A stretch of 62,057 bases of DNA from Fibrobacter sp. (GTDB taxonomy: Bacteria; Fibrobacterota; Chitinivibrionia; Chitinivibrionales; Chitinispirillaceae): assembly GCA_012519985.1 (NCBI GenBank), contig JAAYPC010000067.1:1-62057 (forward strand), in the 5' to 3' direction. The notes under the pieces were generated by a model. It ran no database searches. It was not told where the DNA came from and saw only the letters and a program-made list of their open reading frames with translations. Of the stretch, positions 1 to 8,855 are shown one piece after another. Position numbers and translations under genes: made by a program. The number at the start of each line of letters is the position of its first letter. Positions within the stretch are counted from its first letter, which is position 1.

Positions 1-2
1 CT

Positions 3-740
3 GATGGTTTCTTTATCGTTGATAAATTCCGGTTCTATGCAAAAGAGATTTCTGCAGATTTGGTGGAAACTCTTAGAGACCAGGGAATTACTGCTCTCAG
101 CATCAAAACGGCCTCCCTGAAAGATCTGACAAGTGCATTCGATGTAAACCTCCTGAACCCCATGCTGATCGCTGGGCTTTTCATTGGAAGCATGATGGCA
201 TTTTTGTTCTGTGCAATGACCATGAAAGCAGTCGGTAGAGCAGCAGGAAACATGGTGGAAGAGGTCCGAAGACAGTTTAAGGCATTTCCGGGAATCCTTA
301 AAGGAACTCAAAAACCAGAATATGGCAAATGCGTGGAGATCTCAACTATTGGTGCACAAAAAGAGATGCTGGTTCCATCTCTTCTGGCTATCATAGTCCC
401 GGTTATTACTGGTGTTCTCTTTGGAGTTGCAGGGGTAATGGGCCTTCTGGTTGGAGGCTTAACTACCGGTTTCGCATTAGCCTCAATGCTTAATAACTCG
501 GGAGGCGCCTGGGATAATGCCAAAAAATTCATAGAGAAAGGAAATCTGGGTGGTAAGAAGTCACCCTCTCATAAAGCCGCAGTCGTGGGTGATACCGTAG
601 GAGATCCATTTAAAGACACATCCGGTCCATCTCTAAACATTCTGATAAAGCTTATGTCGATGGTTTCGGTGGTTTTCGCAGGAGTGGTACTTTCTGCTTA
701 TCCTAAAGTAAGCCAGATATTTACTATACTGGGGCGCTGA
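3..740 (+). CDS. hppA: Membrane-bound proton/sodium-translocating pyrophosphatase, C-terminal part (5' end outside window)
   Basis: The reading frame is open from the window edge, so only about 245 C-terminal residues are present of a family protein normally 660-800 long. Family members hydrolyse pyrophosphate in the inner membrane and pump H+ or Na+. Seen directly: the hallmark run [17 protein letters not shown] with its Asp and Lys residues that coordinate Mg-PPi, preceded by [15 protein letters not shown], and several hydrophobic helices (for example [19 protein letters not shown]). The sequence style [15 protein letters not shown] and KEM..P fits bacterial PPases. Ion and K+ specificity cannot be read, because the deciding motif lies upstream of the window. 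A strong hairpin terminator follows about 50 bp after the stop, so the gene is probably transcribed alone or last in its operon. Confidence 0.95.
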   Translation, partial: DGFFIVDKFRFYAKEISADLVETLRDQGITALSIKTASLKDLTSAFDVNLLNPMLIAGLFIGSMMAFLFCAMTMKAVGRAAGNMVEEVRRQFKAFPGILKGTQKPEYGKCVEISTIGAQKEMLVPSLLAIIVPVITGVLFGVAGVMGLLVGGLTTGFALASMLNNSGGAWDNAKKFIEKGNLGGKKSPSHKAAVVGDTVGDPFKDTSGPSLNILIKLMSMVSVVFAGVVLSAYPKVSQIFTILGR

Positions 741-765
741 TCACCCCCCCTGCCCTCCTGGCTAT

Positions 766-817
766 CCCTGAAAGGGCGCACTATCTTAGCACCGGGTGCA
801 ACCGCCCGGTGTTTTTT
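766..817 (+). repeat. Dispersed hairpin repeat R1, copy 1
   Basis: Sequence of the form CCCTGAAAGGGCGCACTAT followed by TTAGCACCGGG, a short loop and CCCGGTG. Copies with the same two-part layout (CCTGAA-GGGC box, AT-rich spacer, TTAGCAC then an inverted repeat around CAAC) occur at 1471-1516 on the same strand and 59994-60037 on the opposite strand. Each copy can form two adjacent hairpins. No coding function is seen. Confidence 0.7.
790..817 (+). terminator. Intrinsic terminator of the pyrophosphatase gene
   Basis: CACCGGG (790-796) pairs perfectly with CCCGGTG (805-811) across an 8-nt loop and is followed by TTTTTT (812-817). It lies 50 bp after the stop codon and coincides with the 3' half of repeat R1 copy 1, so the repeat has apparently been co-opted as the terminator. 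Confidence 0.8.
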
Positions 818-820
818 GTT

Positions 821-1470
821 CAGGAAACGTTAAAATTTCCAAAAAAAGTACATAAGATTCAGATTCGTCAGATAAAGGGAAAAAACATTGTCATATATCT
901 ACTTTATCCAGAGCAAGGCGGCCTGAGTGTTGACACAGTCCACTTTTAACAACATCCATTCAGTGTAAAAGTCCTTCTTTTTCCATTTTTATCGTTCGTT
1001 TTGATCAAATCTTTACAATTGTAATTATATTAAGACTTTTAACGCCAAAAAAGTTGTTCAAACCGGTCTTTGAGCTTAATACAAGTCACTTTAACTTCAA
1101 AAGGTACTGCCACAACGTTGACAACAGGGCATATTTGTCGACATTATTCCACCTTGTCCAGAATAATGCCCTGTTGTTAAGCTCCTTTAGTCATTAGTCA
1201 AAGACATCGTTAATGAATATACTACTGGAAAAGCTTCAGGAGCTCTTTTCCCAGGTGATAGGCCTGTCAGGGACTCGTTGGGAGTACTTTTTATAAGCAT
1301 AACACCTGATGTCCCATCCAAATCAGAACTTCTAGCATTTGAAACTGACGGGCAAATTCAAAAAGGAGCAGTTTTACCGTAACATTTCACCTTCAGGGTG
1401 CTCCGGAAAGCCTTGCTTAATAATAATAAAGGTCGTCTGCGATATTATAGGAAGTACTTTTACAGATTTA
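821..1470. other. Gene-free region with one strong stem-loop
   Basis: No convincing reading frame with a ribosome binding site. The one clear structure is an inverted repeat: CAACAGGGCAT (1122-1132) is exactly complementary to ATGCCCTGTTG (1166-1176). A possible inner stem CATTATTC (1142-1149) / GAATAATG (1161-1168) partly competes with the outer stem. There is no following T-run, so it is not a classical terminator. Confidence 0.5.
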
Positions 1471-1516
1471 GCCCTGAAAGGGCACTAGATTAGCACCGGA
1501 CAACGCCCGGTGTTTA
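1471..1516 (+). repeat. Dispersed hairpin repeat R1, copy 2
   Basis: GCCCTGAAAGGGCACTAGAT then TTAGCACCGG, ACAACG and CCCGGTG, closely matching copy 1 at 766-817 and, in reverse orientation, 59994-60037. It sits just downstream of the GyrI-like gene, which is read on the other strand and ends at 1616. Confidence 0.7.
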
Positions 1517-1615
1517 TTGGGTATTGTACGTGGGGTATTTTATGTGAGATATTGTACGCGGAATATGGGTACGGATTTTGGGAATTTGACCGGGAATGAG
1601 ATGGTGATAGAATCT

Positions 1616-2176
1616 CTAATTCTCAAATTGTGGTGCCGGAGACGGACCCTCATTTATAGGAGCTATATAAGTTATAACCCTATTCGGACTGTTATAAATC
1701 TCCATTACGGGTCCAGACAATTGATACTGGTTTTCGGAAAGATATTTTTGAAGCCGGGGATAAAATTTTATAGTACCTGAAGTGTAGGAAAGGAAACTCC
1801 GTATGGGGAATTCCCCCACAATAGCCTTAGTCTCAGGAAAGAGAGCCGATTTATAGGGAGCAGATACCTTTAACAGGGAATCGGTAATCACACCTGCAAT
1901 GGAGCGAAGACTGTCGGAAGGAACCATTGCAGGATCATCATAAAAAATCGCAAAACCCTGTTTGACGCGCGCTTTATGCTGCTTTACCACATACTTGAAA
2001 ACATCATTAAGAGTGATGCGGATTCCTGCATAAGGTCCCCTATGTTCTTTGTAAATCAAGTTGTAGGGACCGGCCTCTCTTATGGAAAAAGTGACCGTAT
2101 CGAAGACTCCACCTATGAAAGCGACCAAAAGCATCAGACCGGTGACAATTGCAGCAATGATCGCAAATATTTTCAT
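1616..2176 (-). CDS. Membrane-anchored GyrI-like small-molecule-binding protein
   Basis: 186 residues. The N-terminus (about residues 3-24, KIFAIIAAIVTGLMLLVAFI) is a single hydrophobic anchor. The rest resembles the GyrI-like/AraC effector-binding fold: an N-terminal strand around YNLIYKEHRGPYAG and the typical closing motif GPVMEIYNSP..VITYIAPI. Such domains bind small hydrophobic ligands; when membrane-anchored, with no DNA-binding domain as here, their role is generally unknown. The gene starts 27 bp after the smc stop on the same strand and is probably co-transcribed with smc. No clear Shine-Dalgarno sequence is seen before the ATG, consistent with reinitiation. Ligand and function are not determinable. 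Confidence 0.75.
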   Translation of the reverse strand: MKIFAIIAAIVTGLMLLVAFIGGVFDTVTFSIREAGPYNLIYKEHRGPYAGIRITLNDVFKYVVKQHKARVKQGFAIFYDDPAMVPSDSLRSIAGVITDSLLKVSAPYKSALFPETKAIVGEFPIRSFLSYTSGTIKFYPRLQKYLSENQYQLSGPVMEIYNSPNRVITYIAPINEGPSPAPQFEN

Positions 2177-2203
2177 AGGTTACTTTTGCCCCGTTCAACC
2201 CTT

Positions 2204-5200
2204 TCAGGCCGCCTGAAGAGCTGCATCTTCGATTTTAACAGAAACGATGGTAGAAACTCCCTTTTCCTGTTGAGTAACTCCATAGAGAAGATCCGCAGCA
2301 CTCATGGTTTGAGACCTGTGAGTTATAACAATGAACTGAGTTTTTTCTGCGAATTTTTTCAGAACTTTCACAAAACGCCCGATATTAGCTTCATCCAAAG
2401 GAGCATCCAGCTCATCGAGTATACAGTAAGCAGAAGGTTTGACAAGGTAAAGAGAAAAAAGCAATGAGATGGCAGTGAGAGCCCTTTCTCCTCCGGATAG
2501 TAACTGTACCCCACGCATTTTCTTGCCTGCGGGACGAACATTTATATGAATTGCTGCCTCCAGGGGATCCACATTTTCCTCTAAAGAAAGATGTGCTTCT
2601 CCTCCTTCAAACAGAGTGGTAAACATTTCAATGAAATTTTTCTGCACAAGCTCAAAGGTAGACAGAAATTGAGCTCTTGCCTCCTTATCCAGTTTTTTAA
2701 TGGCTCTCTCCAGCTCTTCAACTGCATTCTGAAGATCATCACGCTGCGCTATCAGCTCCTGAAGCCTTTTGTTTTCGGTCTCATAATCTTCCAGAGCAGC
2801 CATATTTACCTGTCCCACATGCTTGATTCTTTCCTTAAGCATGGAGATGTTCTCAACTATCTGGCTATCTTCCTGATCGATAACAGGGAGATTTTCCGGA
2901 GGTGATTCAAGATCTATTTCGTAAGCTTCCCAGATTTTTTCCCTTATCCGTCTGGAATCCTGTTCATCACGAGTCTGTTTTATCTCCAGATCATGAATCT
3001 TGTTGGAGATTTCCTGAAGCTCTCCCTGAGCAGTTTTAGCCTCTTTTCTGACTTCATCGATTTCAAAAAGCTTTTCATTGTACTTTTCCCGGAAATCATC
3101 CCGGATTTTTTCCAGTTCCAGACGAGCCTGCTGCTGGGCTTCGAGTTCCTGACGCAATGATTGCTGAGAGTTTTCCAGTTCAGAGATATTGCTGATAGCA
3201 CGGCGTTTTTCTTCAATTTTAGCGTTTTTACGTTCGTTAAGAGTTTTAATATCTCTGGAGAGTCGCTCGACATCCTGTTTATCCTGGTTGATCCGGTTTT
3301 TTAAACCGTGCACTTCCAGTTCGATATTTTTAAGGTGTTCCACCAGTTCTTTGCGCTGCTCCTCCATTGCCCTCACTTCATTACGGGCTTCTTCGACCTG
3401 CTGCTCCAGAGTATCACGCCTGCTTTGAAAAGTGTCGACCTGAGCTTCGTAATGAGCAATCTGTTCTTCCATTTCACTGATTTTATTACGCTGATTATCA
3501 AGCTCAGGATAAAGCGCCTGCAGTCTGGATACTATATTGCTGGTTTCGGTCTCATAATGCTTGATATTAGTCTGCTGTTCCTGCTGTTGACGCTGACCTC
3601 TGTTGAGTTTTTCATCAACTCCGATCAATTCAACCTTGGCTTCATCCCGACTTACTATGCAGGAATCTTTTTCTGTAATGATAGCAGCATACTCTTTTTC
3701 AAATTTATTTATGTCTTCGGACAATTTCTCCATCTGTTGTTTACGAGCAAGTATTCCGGATTTCTCTTTCTTTGCATTACCCGCAATTACTGTACCATCG
3801 GTATTACAGATTACGCCATCCCTGCTGACATAGAGCCGTTTACTGTCATCCTGCAAGGCACATTCCAATGCCTGACCACTATCATCTGTAATCACAATGA
3901 GATTGAGGAGAGAACTTACTAGCAGCTCGCAATCGGATTCGGTCTTTATGAAAGCAGCCAGATCGGTACCGGCAACTGTACCTTTATTATTGAGACGGGG
4001 CAGTTTACTCAGCCTCTCAAAGGAAGTCATGCAAGCCTGACCCAGGCGCTCTTTCTTCAGAAATTCTACTGCATCCCGCAACTGCGCCTCTGTTTCAAAC
4101 ACCACCGTCTGAATAGTGGTTCCCAGGACCTTTTCCATCAGGCTGATAAGTTTCTCATCTGTGACAGAGATCAGATCAGCAAGAGTTCCCCTGATTCCGG
4201 GCAGTTTTCTGGTAAGTAATTCCTTTACTCCGGATTCATACCCCTCGTATGCGGATTCCAAACCGGCAAGAAACTTGAGTTGGGATTTGCACGAAGCAAT
4301 AGAAGCCTCCAGATGTTTCTCCCTTTCCACCAGTTTCTGATAACGCAAATCTTCCTGCTCGATCCGTGAAAGCAGAACTTCTCTTTCCTGATGCAAATTA
4401 CGGTTTTCTTCATCAACCTGTAAAAGCTGCTTGCGACAAAGCTCTATGGCTTCCTGGTATTCCTCAAGTCGGATTTCCAGGTTCTGTATCTCTTTTTTGT
4501 CGCGCTCCCTGCGTTCAAGAGCATTGCTGAGATTGGTTTTCTGTGTACTGAGAAGATTGCGGGATTCACCAAGTTCATTAATCAGCTCAATCTGATCACG
4601 ACCGAGCTGATCAGCCTGATCGCGGCGAATTTGCAGCTTCTCATCGAATCTGGCCAATTCATCGGTAGCACCATGGACCCGTTCAAGACTTTTCTGGTAT
4701 CCGGATTCACGCTCAACAATGCTCTTTCCGATCTGGGTTTGTAAACGAATATTTTCTTCTATCTGAGAATCATAGCTCTGTACGTCCTGCTCAAAACGCT
4801 CTACGTTAAGTTTCAGATTGATCAGCCTCTCGATACTTACCGATATATCCCTGTCAAGACGTACAATTTTTTCGTTGGCTTCACTTACGTTCCTGGAGGC
4901 GATCTCCAGTTCTTTTTCATTTTCCAGCGCTGCCAGTTGCATTTTCTCCAGACGGGATTCAGAAGCCGAAATGCTGGCTCTCAAAGTTTCTCTACGATTC
5001 TCAAATTCTGCTAAAATGGCCTTTCGATCAGCCATATTCTGGGCCAGAACCCTGTAACGCTGGTTCTCAAAACCCACTTCCAGATTCTTAAGATCTTCAA
5101 AATAACTCTTATAACGCCTGGCTTTCTCAACATGACGAGCCAGCATGCGAACCTGTCGGTCAGCTTCCTGTACCTTATCATTGATTCGAAGCAGATCATT

Positions 5201-5755
5201 GCGGGTTTTTTCCAACTGACGCTGACTTTCCTTACGTCGGCTCTTGTATTTACCAATCCCGGCCGCTTCTTCAAAAAGCGTACGCCGCTCCTCAGCCTTA
5301 TCACTGAGAATGGAATTGATCATAGTGTTCTCAATAGTAGTATAAGCACTGCTTCCAATTCCGGTATCCAAAAAAAGATTATGAATATCACGCAACCGGC
5401 AGGGAACTTTATTTAACCTGTACTCACTTTCTCCGCTTCTATATATACGTCTGGTAATAGAGATATCCCGATACTCCACAGGTAAAACCCCTTTATTATT
5501 CTCTATAACCAGGGTTACTTCGGCCAGATTGAGCGGCTGTCGTTTTTGAGTACCGGAAAAAATCACATCATTCATATTGGAACTTCTAAGCATTGAGGCT
5601 TTCTGCTCACCAAAAACCCACCTGATGGCATCGACCACGTTACTTTTGCCGCAACCATTTGGACCGACTACTGCGGTCATTCCTGTACCAAACTGTATTT
5701 CAGTTTTATCTGCAAAAGATTTGAAGCCAAAAATGGAAAGCTTCCGTAAAATCAT
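2204..5755 (-). CDS. smc: Chromosome segregation ATPase SMC
   Basis: 1183 residues, the normal length of bacterial SMC. Order: N-terminal ATPase half with Walker A GPNGCGKSN (residues 31-39) after the typical start LRKLSIFGFKSFADKT; a long coiled coil (about 170-500); the hinge (about 500-660, with GYESGVKEL and GIRGTLADLI); a second coiled coil (about 670-1000); then the C-terminal half with signature LLSGGERALTAI and Walker B YCILDELDAPLDE. SMC forms an ATP-dependent DNA-loop-extruding dimer with ScpA/ScpB, which are not in this window. Start: ATG preceded by GAGGG at a normal distance. Lead gene of a pair with the GyrI-like gene. Confidence 0.97.
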   Translation of the reverse strand: MILRKLSIFGFKSFADKTEIQFGTGMTAVVGPNGCGKSNVVDAIRWVFGEQKASMLRSSNMNDVIFSGTQKRQPLNLAEVTLVIENNKGVLPVEYRDISITRRIYRSGESEYRLNKVPCRLRDIHNLFLDTGIGSSAYTTIENTMINSILSDKAEERRTLFEEAAGIGKYKSRRKESQRQLEKTRNDLLRINDKVQEADRQVRMLARHVEKARRYKSYFEDLKNLEVGFENQRYRVLAQNMADRKAILAEFENRRETLRASISASESRLEKMQLAALENEKELEIASRNVSEANEKIVRLDRDISVSIERLINLKLNVERFEQDVQSYDSQIEENIRLQTQIGKSIVERESGYQKSLERVHGATDELARFDEKLQIRRDQADQLGRDQIELINELGESRNLLSTQKTNLSNALERRERDKKEIQNLEIRLEEYQEAIELCRKQLLQVDEENRNLHQEREVLLSRIEQEDLRYQKLVEREKHLEASIASCKSQLKFLAGLESAYEGYESGVKELLTRKLPGIRGTLADLISVTDEKLISLMEKVLGTTIQTVVFETEAQLRDAVEFLKKERLGQACMTSFERLSKLPRLNNKGTVAGTDLAAFIKTESDCELLVSSLLNLIVITDDSGQALECALQDDSKRLYVSRDGVICNTDGTVIAGNAKKEKSGILARKQQMEKLSEDINKFEKEYAAIITEKDSCIVSRDEAKVELIGVDEKLNRGQRQQQEQQTNIKHYETETSNIVSRLQALYPELDNQRNKISEMEEQIAHYEAQVDTFQSRRDTLEQQVEEARNEVRAMEEQRKELVEHLKNIELEVHGLKNRINQDKQDVERLSRDIKTLNERKNAKIEEKRRAISNISELENSQQSLRQELEAQQQARLELEKIRDDFREKYNEKLFEIDEVRKEAKTAQGELQEISNKIHDLEIKQTRDEQDSRRIREKIWEAYEIDLESPPENLPVIDQEDSQIVENISMLKERIKHVGQVNMAALEDYETENKRLQELIAQRDDLQNAVEELERAIKKLDKEARAQFLSTFELVQKNFIEMFTTLFEGGEAHLSLEENVDPLEAAIHINVRPAGKKMRGVQLLSGGERALTAISLLFSLYLVKPSAYCILDELDAPLDEANIGRFVKVLKKFAEKTQFIVITHRSQTMSAADLLYGVTQQEKGVSTIVSVKIEDAALQAA

Positions 5756-6176
5756 GGAGAATATCCCTCACTACTTTGCTGTGAAACAGAATATTTCAAA
5801 GCTAAATACTACTATACATTGTTTGGTTAATCTATTCAAGATACAATATATTGAACCAACAATCAAGCCTTGCCATGTTGGCCGGAAATAGTGATGCCAG
5901 AACCCAAGTACCTCTTAAAAAACAAAAAACACCCTTATTGCAGCATTTTAATCCTACTCTGTATAAAGCAGATTTTTGCAGAAGAGCGTTATTTTTGATG
6001 TTTGCCACATTTATACAGTTAAGCAGTTTCTGGCAAGTTCTACCGGAAGTAGTATTCAAGGATGATTAAATAAAATTCATCCCAGCCCATTATATGGGAT
6101 CAAAATAGTGTATAAAAAAGAGGTATGCAAAGAAATAATAGATCAGTGGAATAGTTATTTTCTGACCAGGAATTTT
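5756..6176. other. Intergenic region upstream of smc
   Basis: About 420 bp between smc and a small unknown gene, both read leftward. Two overlapping open frames (about 72-75 codons, one on each strand) lack ribosome binding sites and recognisable protein features. No structure stands out; the smc promoter should lie near 5760-5850. Confidence 0.4.
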
Positions 6177-6563
6177 TCAATTTGCGGGTGGCGGGAACAG
6201 AAGATCTAAAAGGACAGTATGAAATTGGACAAGCTCTCCAAACTGAAATTTCTGATTCTCCCTCAACTCTGCCATCACAGCTTGAGAAAGCAACTGTAAT
6301 CCTTTATCCGGATAGCGTTTCAGTAAACGAATCATGAAACTGATCGGTTTTTTCTTGATCCTTTGGAACAAGGCAATATCATCCTTATTTTCCTGTTTAC
6401 TTTCCAGTATCATCTGCATAAACAGAATGCAAAGCCGAATTTTAAGATCACTACCCACCCATCTGGATTCATTCAATGCTTTTGCAATAGTCGAAGCAAG
6501 CATTTTTGATCCTGTACCCTGTAACTGATAGGTATAATCCTGTATACCTTCAAGGTTATTCAT
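6177..6563 (-). CDS. Small helical protein of unknown function
   Basis: 128 residues, not recognised. The composition is strongly helical, with leucine-rich amphipathic stretches (LLKRYPDKGLQLLSQAVMAEL, LVQFHTVLLDLLF), and there is no signal peptide or membrane segment, so it is probably cytoplasmic. The ATG is preceded by AGGAAAG at good spacing, which supports a real gene. It stands alone between smc and the acetolactate decarboxylase gene. No function is proposed. Confidence 0.6.
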   Translation of the reverse strand: MNNLEGIQDYTYQLQGTGSKMLASTIAKALNESRWVGSDLKIRLCILFMQMILESKQENKDDIALFQRIKKKPISFMIRLLKRYPDKGLQLLSQAVMAELRENQKFQFGELVQFHTVLLDLLFPPPAN

Positions 6564-6850
6564 AATATCTTTCCTGAAAACAAAACGAGTAGCATCTGTA
6601 GCTTTTCACTGCATTTCCATATCTCCAGAATTTATTCATAACAGCTAAATTGCAAAAAATGTTCCTTTTCAAATCCGCATACTCTCCAGTGATAAAAGAA
6701 ACTACTCAATGGAATAGTTTTCTCTAAAACACCTGAAGAAGATCTTCTGGAATTCTCTTCCAGAAAATCAATTCTTGTAACTACTCAGGTATTGAAAAAC
6801 AAATAACTGGTTAGTAATCAGAAACAATCATTAAAAGAATCGGAATTGAT

Positions 6851-6970
6851 ACCTAACCAGATATGCCCTGAAGAATGTGAAGTTTTTTCTGATTCTTCGT
6901 TTAGTTATTCTTTTCAGATTACTTCTGATTAGATATTGTTTTGATATTAGTTCCTGTTTTTCCGATTTGA
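6851..6970 (+). repeat. Direct repeat copy A downstream of the acetolactate decarboxylase gene
   Basis: The core 6913-6970 (starting TTCAGATTACTTCTGATTAG) is matched almost base for base at 8743-8802. Weaker similarity extends to about 6851 (ACCAGATATGCCCT). Copy A lies about 55 bp beyond the stop of the decarboxylase gene, and copy B lies in the same orientation and at a similar distance beyond the stop of the RND-TolC gene. Confidence 0.75.
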
Positions 6971-7026
6971 TTTTATTACGATATTTTTATACCATCAGCC
7001 CCCTAATTAGTTACCAGTTATTATTT

Positions 7027-7797
7027 CTATTTCTCCACCTTCTTCAATTCCTCTTCTTTATTGCCTGTTAAAACAGCAGATGAGAACTCCTTATCGTGAG
7101 GCAATATGACACGGTAGGAATCACTCTGATCAATTTCGATGGTAACACTGTCAGCTACCAAAGATAACAGATGTCCTCCGGCTTTTCTGTCCTGGGTTAA
7201 CAGGTGAAGATGATATCCAGGGACATTTAATCCATTAACATACTGAGGACAGCGGAAACCTGCCAAAGTCCCTTTTATGTTGGTGAATGAGAAAGTTGGC
7301 TGCTCCCTGGTCACGTCAACTAAAGGCTTATAGGGTGGTTTCTGTGCGGGAACACTGCGGGCAGTAGCAGAGATAATATTGCCAGTTACTTTGATTGCAT
7401 ACAGGTAATTAGGCGATGGTATGAGGCTGTCAATTTTCTGCTGCAGTTGATTCAGGTTCAGGGTATCTTTGCAAATAACTTTGATATCTGTCTCAAAAAA
7501 AGTTACCGCAGCAAATGGCGTCTTTAGTGATGAACTTACCTTATAAACATTTCCATCCGCTTTTATCTGATAACAAATGCCATCCAGAGTAACCATTTCT
7601 CCATCAAGGCTGTTAAATGTACCCAATCCGAAATTTCCGGATTTTAGTAACTGCCCGATGTTTACCTCACCATCATAGATACCCCCCAATAAAGCATCGA
7701 TAGTGGAAACCTGAACCAGCTCATCATTTCTTTTAACTTGTGCCTGAACTAATGTGAAAACCAGAATCACACAAAAACCTATCCGAAAACGACCCAT
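7027..7797 (-). CDS. budA: Alpha-acetolactate decarboxylase, probably exported
   Basis: 256 residues. Converts (S)-2-acetolactate to (R)-acetoin and CO2. Family motifs: LLGGIYDGEVNIGQLLKSG, GTFNSLDGEMVTLDG, and the zinc motif GYHLHLLTQDRKAGGH with the two His of HLH and the His of GGH as metal ligands. An N-terminal hydrophobic stretch (FRIGFCVILVFTLVQAQ) ending in VQA-Q looks like a cleaved signal peptide, so the enzyme would act in the periplasm or outside; a secreted form is known in some Bacillus. Start: ATG preceded by a near-perfect AAGGAGGTG. No acetolactate synthase or butanediol dehydrogenase lies beside it. It is bracketed by the direct repeats at 6851-6970 and 8687-8802, which suggests acquisition or duplication of this segment. 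Confidence 0.93.
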   Translation of the reverse strand: MGRFRIGFCVILVFTLVQAQVKRNDELVQVSTIDALLGGIYDGEVNIGQLLKSGNFGLGTFNSLDGEMVTLDGICYQIKADGNVYKVSSSLKTPFAAVTFFETDIKVICKDTLNLNQLQQKIDSLIPSPNYLYAIKVTGNIISATARSVPAQKPPYKPLVDVTREQPTFSFTNIKGTLAGFRCPQYVNGLNVPGYHLHLLTQDRKAGGHLLSLVADSVTIEIDQSDSYRVILPHDKEFSSAVLTGNKEEELKKVEK

Positions 7798-8300
7798 GAA
7801 ACACCTCCTTCATTATGGGAAATTGAAGTTACATTACTGCTGATAATTTCAGCCATTTCATTTATCACAAAATATTAACAACCAGACTTATTCGAGTAAA
7901 GCGGAAAAGTACTTAACCATACATAATCGTAACAGAAGCTGTTTTTTCAATATCTCCGCCCTTAAAGACTTGCAGCATCTAAAGATAATTTCAGGTAGCA
8001 CCAGCCAAGAGAGATTACTTCCCCCATTTAAATGAAATAGAAATCGGATTGCTGGTGATTGTTTGGTATGAATAGTATAAAGCCATTTAGGTTAACAGCC
8101 CTGATGTGAAGATTCCGGAGAAGAGAAACCAACGGTAAAGCATTGAGAGTGTTTGATACGAAGTGGACGGTACAATTGAATCTTCCGAGCTGAAAACCTC
8201 AGAAAGGAGCATTTGAAAGTCCATTTTTGGTAAACATTTACCCTACTTTATGTTTTATTCTGTGATTGAGTAGGAAGTAAGGAAAAGAACACATTTCTGG
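7798..8300. other. Intergenic region upstream of budA
   Basis: No supported gene. It holds the upstream region of the decarboxylase gene. At 8067-8108 a short segment (GTTTGGTATGAAT..TATAAAGCC) resembles 43627-43668. Nothing else is recognised before the 21-bp-array element begins at about 8301. Confidence 0.4.
8067..8108 (+). repeat. Short dispersed repeat R5, copy 1
   Basis: Matches 43627-43668 with scattered mismatches: GTTTGGT(A/G)TGAAT followed by ATA(A/G)AGCC and a TTTAG box. The other copy keeps a 6-bp hairpin that is lost here. Function unknown. Confidence 0.4.
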
Positions 8301-8640
8301 ACATCATCTTTCCAGATACAACAACTTATATGTGCGCAAAAAAGTCTTCAACTGATAAATAATTACTGTCCTTACGGACAAATTCGAAGAGATGAAGTAA
8401 GAGAAATAGTTATCAAACAGCTTTTATTGTATTAAATGAGAGTAAAAAGCAGTCCTGAAAACCGGAAAATACCAAATGTAGGCCGGAAATTATCAAATGA
8501 AAGCCGGAAATTACTAAATGAAGGTTCCAGAAACCAAAAATGGATAGCCGGCAAGAGTTTAGACCGTAATTGGAAGGATTGTGGTAACTGGACTTAGATT
8601 AGAATGATTACTTTGATTGAGACAATGATAGCAGCGATGA
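8301..8640 (+). repeat. Dispersed 21-bp-array element, copy A (3 units)
   Basis: About 340 bp homologous, in inverted orientation, to 40237-40663. Shared landmarks in order: CATCTTTCCAG, CGGACAAATTC, GA(C/T)GAAGTAAG, GCTTTTATTG.ATTAAATGAG, the tandem array, ATGGATA.CCGG, ACCGTAATTGG.AGGATTGTGG, TTAGATTAGAATGATT, TTGATTGAGA. The array here has three 21-bp units (8462-8482, 8483-8503, 8504-8524), each beginning CCGGAAA and containing AAATG. Frames across the element are broken, so it is not a conserved gene. Confidence 0.75.
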
Positions 8641-8686
8641 GTGGAAATTGTCTGAACTTTGATTAAAATGATTACTGAAACCTTAA

Positions 8687-8802
8687 CCAGATAGCCCTAT
8701 AAGCAGTTTTGACATTTCCGGCTCTTCGTTTTAAATACTCTATTCAGATTACTTCTGATTAGATATTGTTTTGATATTAGTTCCTGTTTTTTTCCGATTT
8801 GA
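8687..8802 (+). repeat. Direct repeat copy B downstream of the RND-TolC gene
   Basis: The core 8743-8802 repeats 6913-6970, with two extra T in a T-run; similarity begins at about 8687 (TTAACCAGATAGCCCT). The two copies flank budA and its upstream region, 1.8 kb apart in the same orientation. That arrangement could mediate loss or gain of the intervening DNA by recombination. Confidence 0.75.
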
Positions 8803-8855
8803 TATTATTCGTAATTTTTTGACTTCAGAAACTTTAGTCGTTACTAAAATTCTTA

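Noticed and set aside
1517..1780. 87-codon plus-strand frame
   Set aside because: Overlaps the end of the GyrI-like gene on the other strand and runs out of repeat R1; no ribosome binding site or protein features.
3308..3922. 204-codon plus-strand frame inside smc
   Set aside because: Antisense to the clearly coding SMC coiled coil; composition explained by the complement of Glu/Lys/Gln codons.
5832..6069. Overlapping 75-codon (minus) and 72-codon (plus) frames upstream of smc
   Set aside because: Mutually antisense, no ribosome binding site, no recognisable domain or signal peptide.
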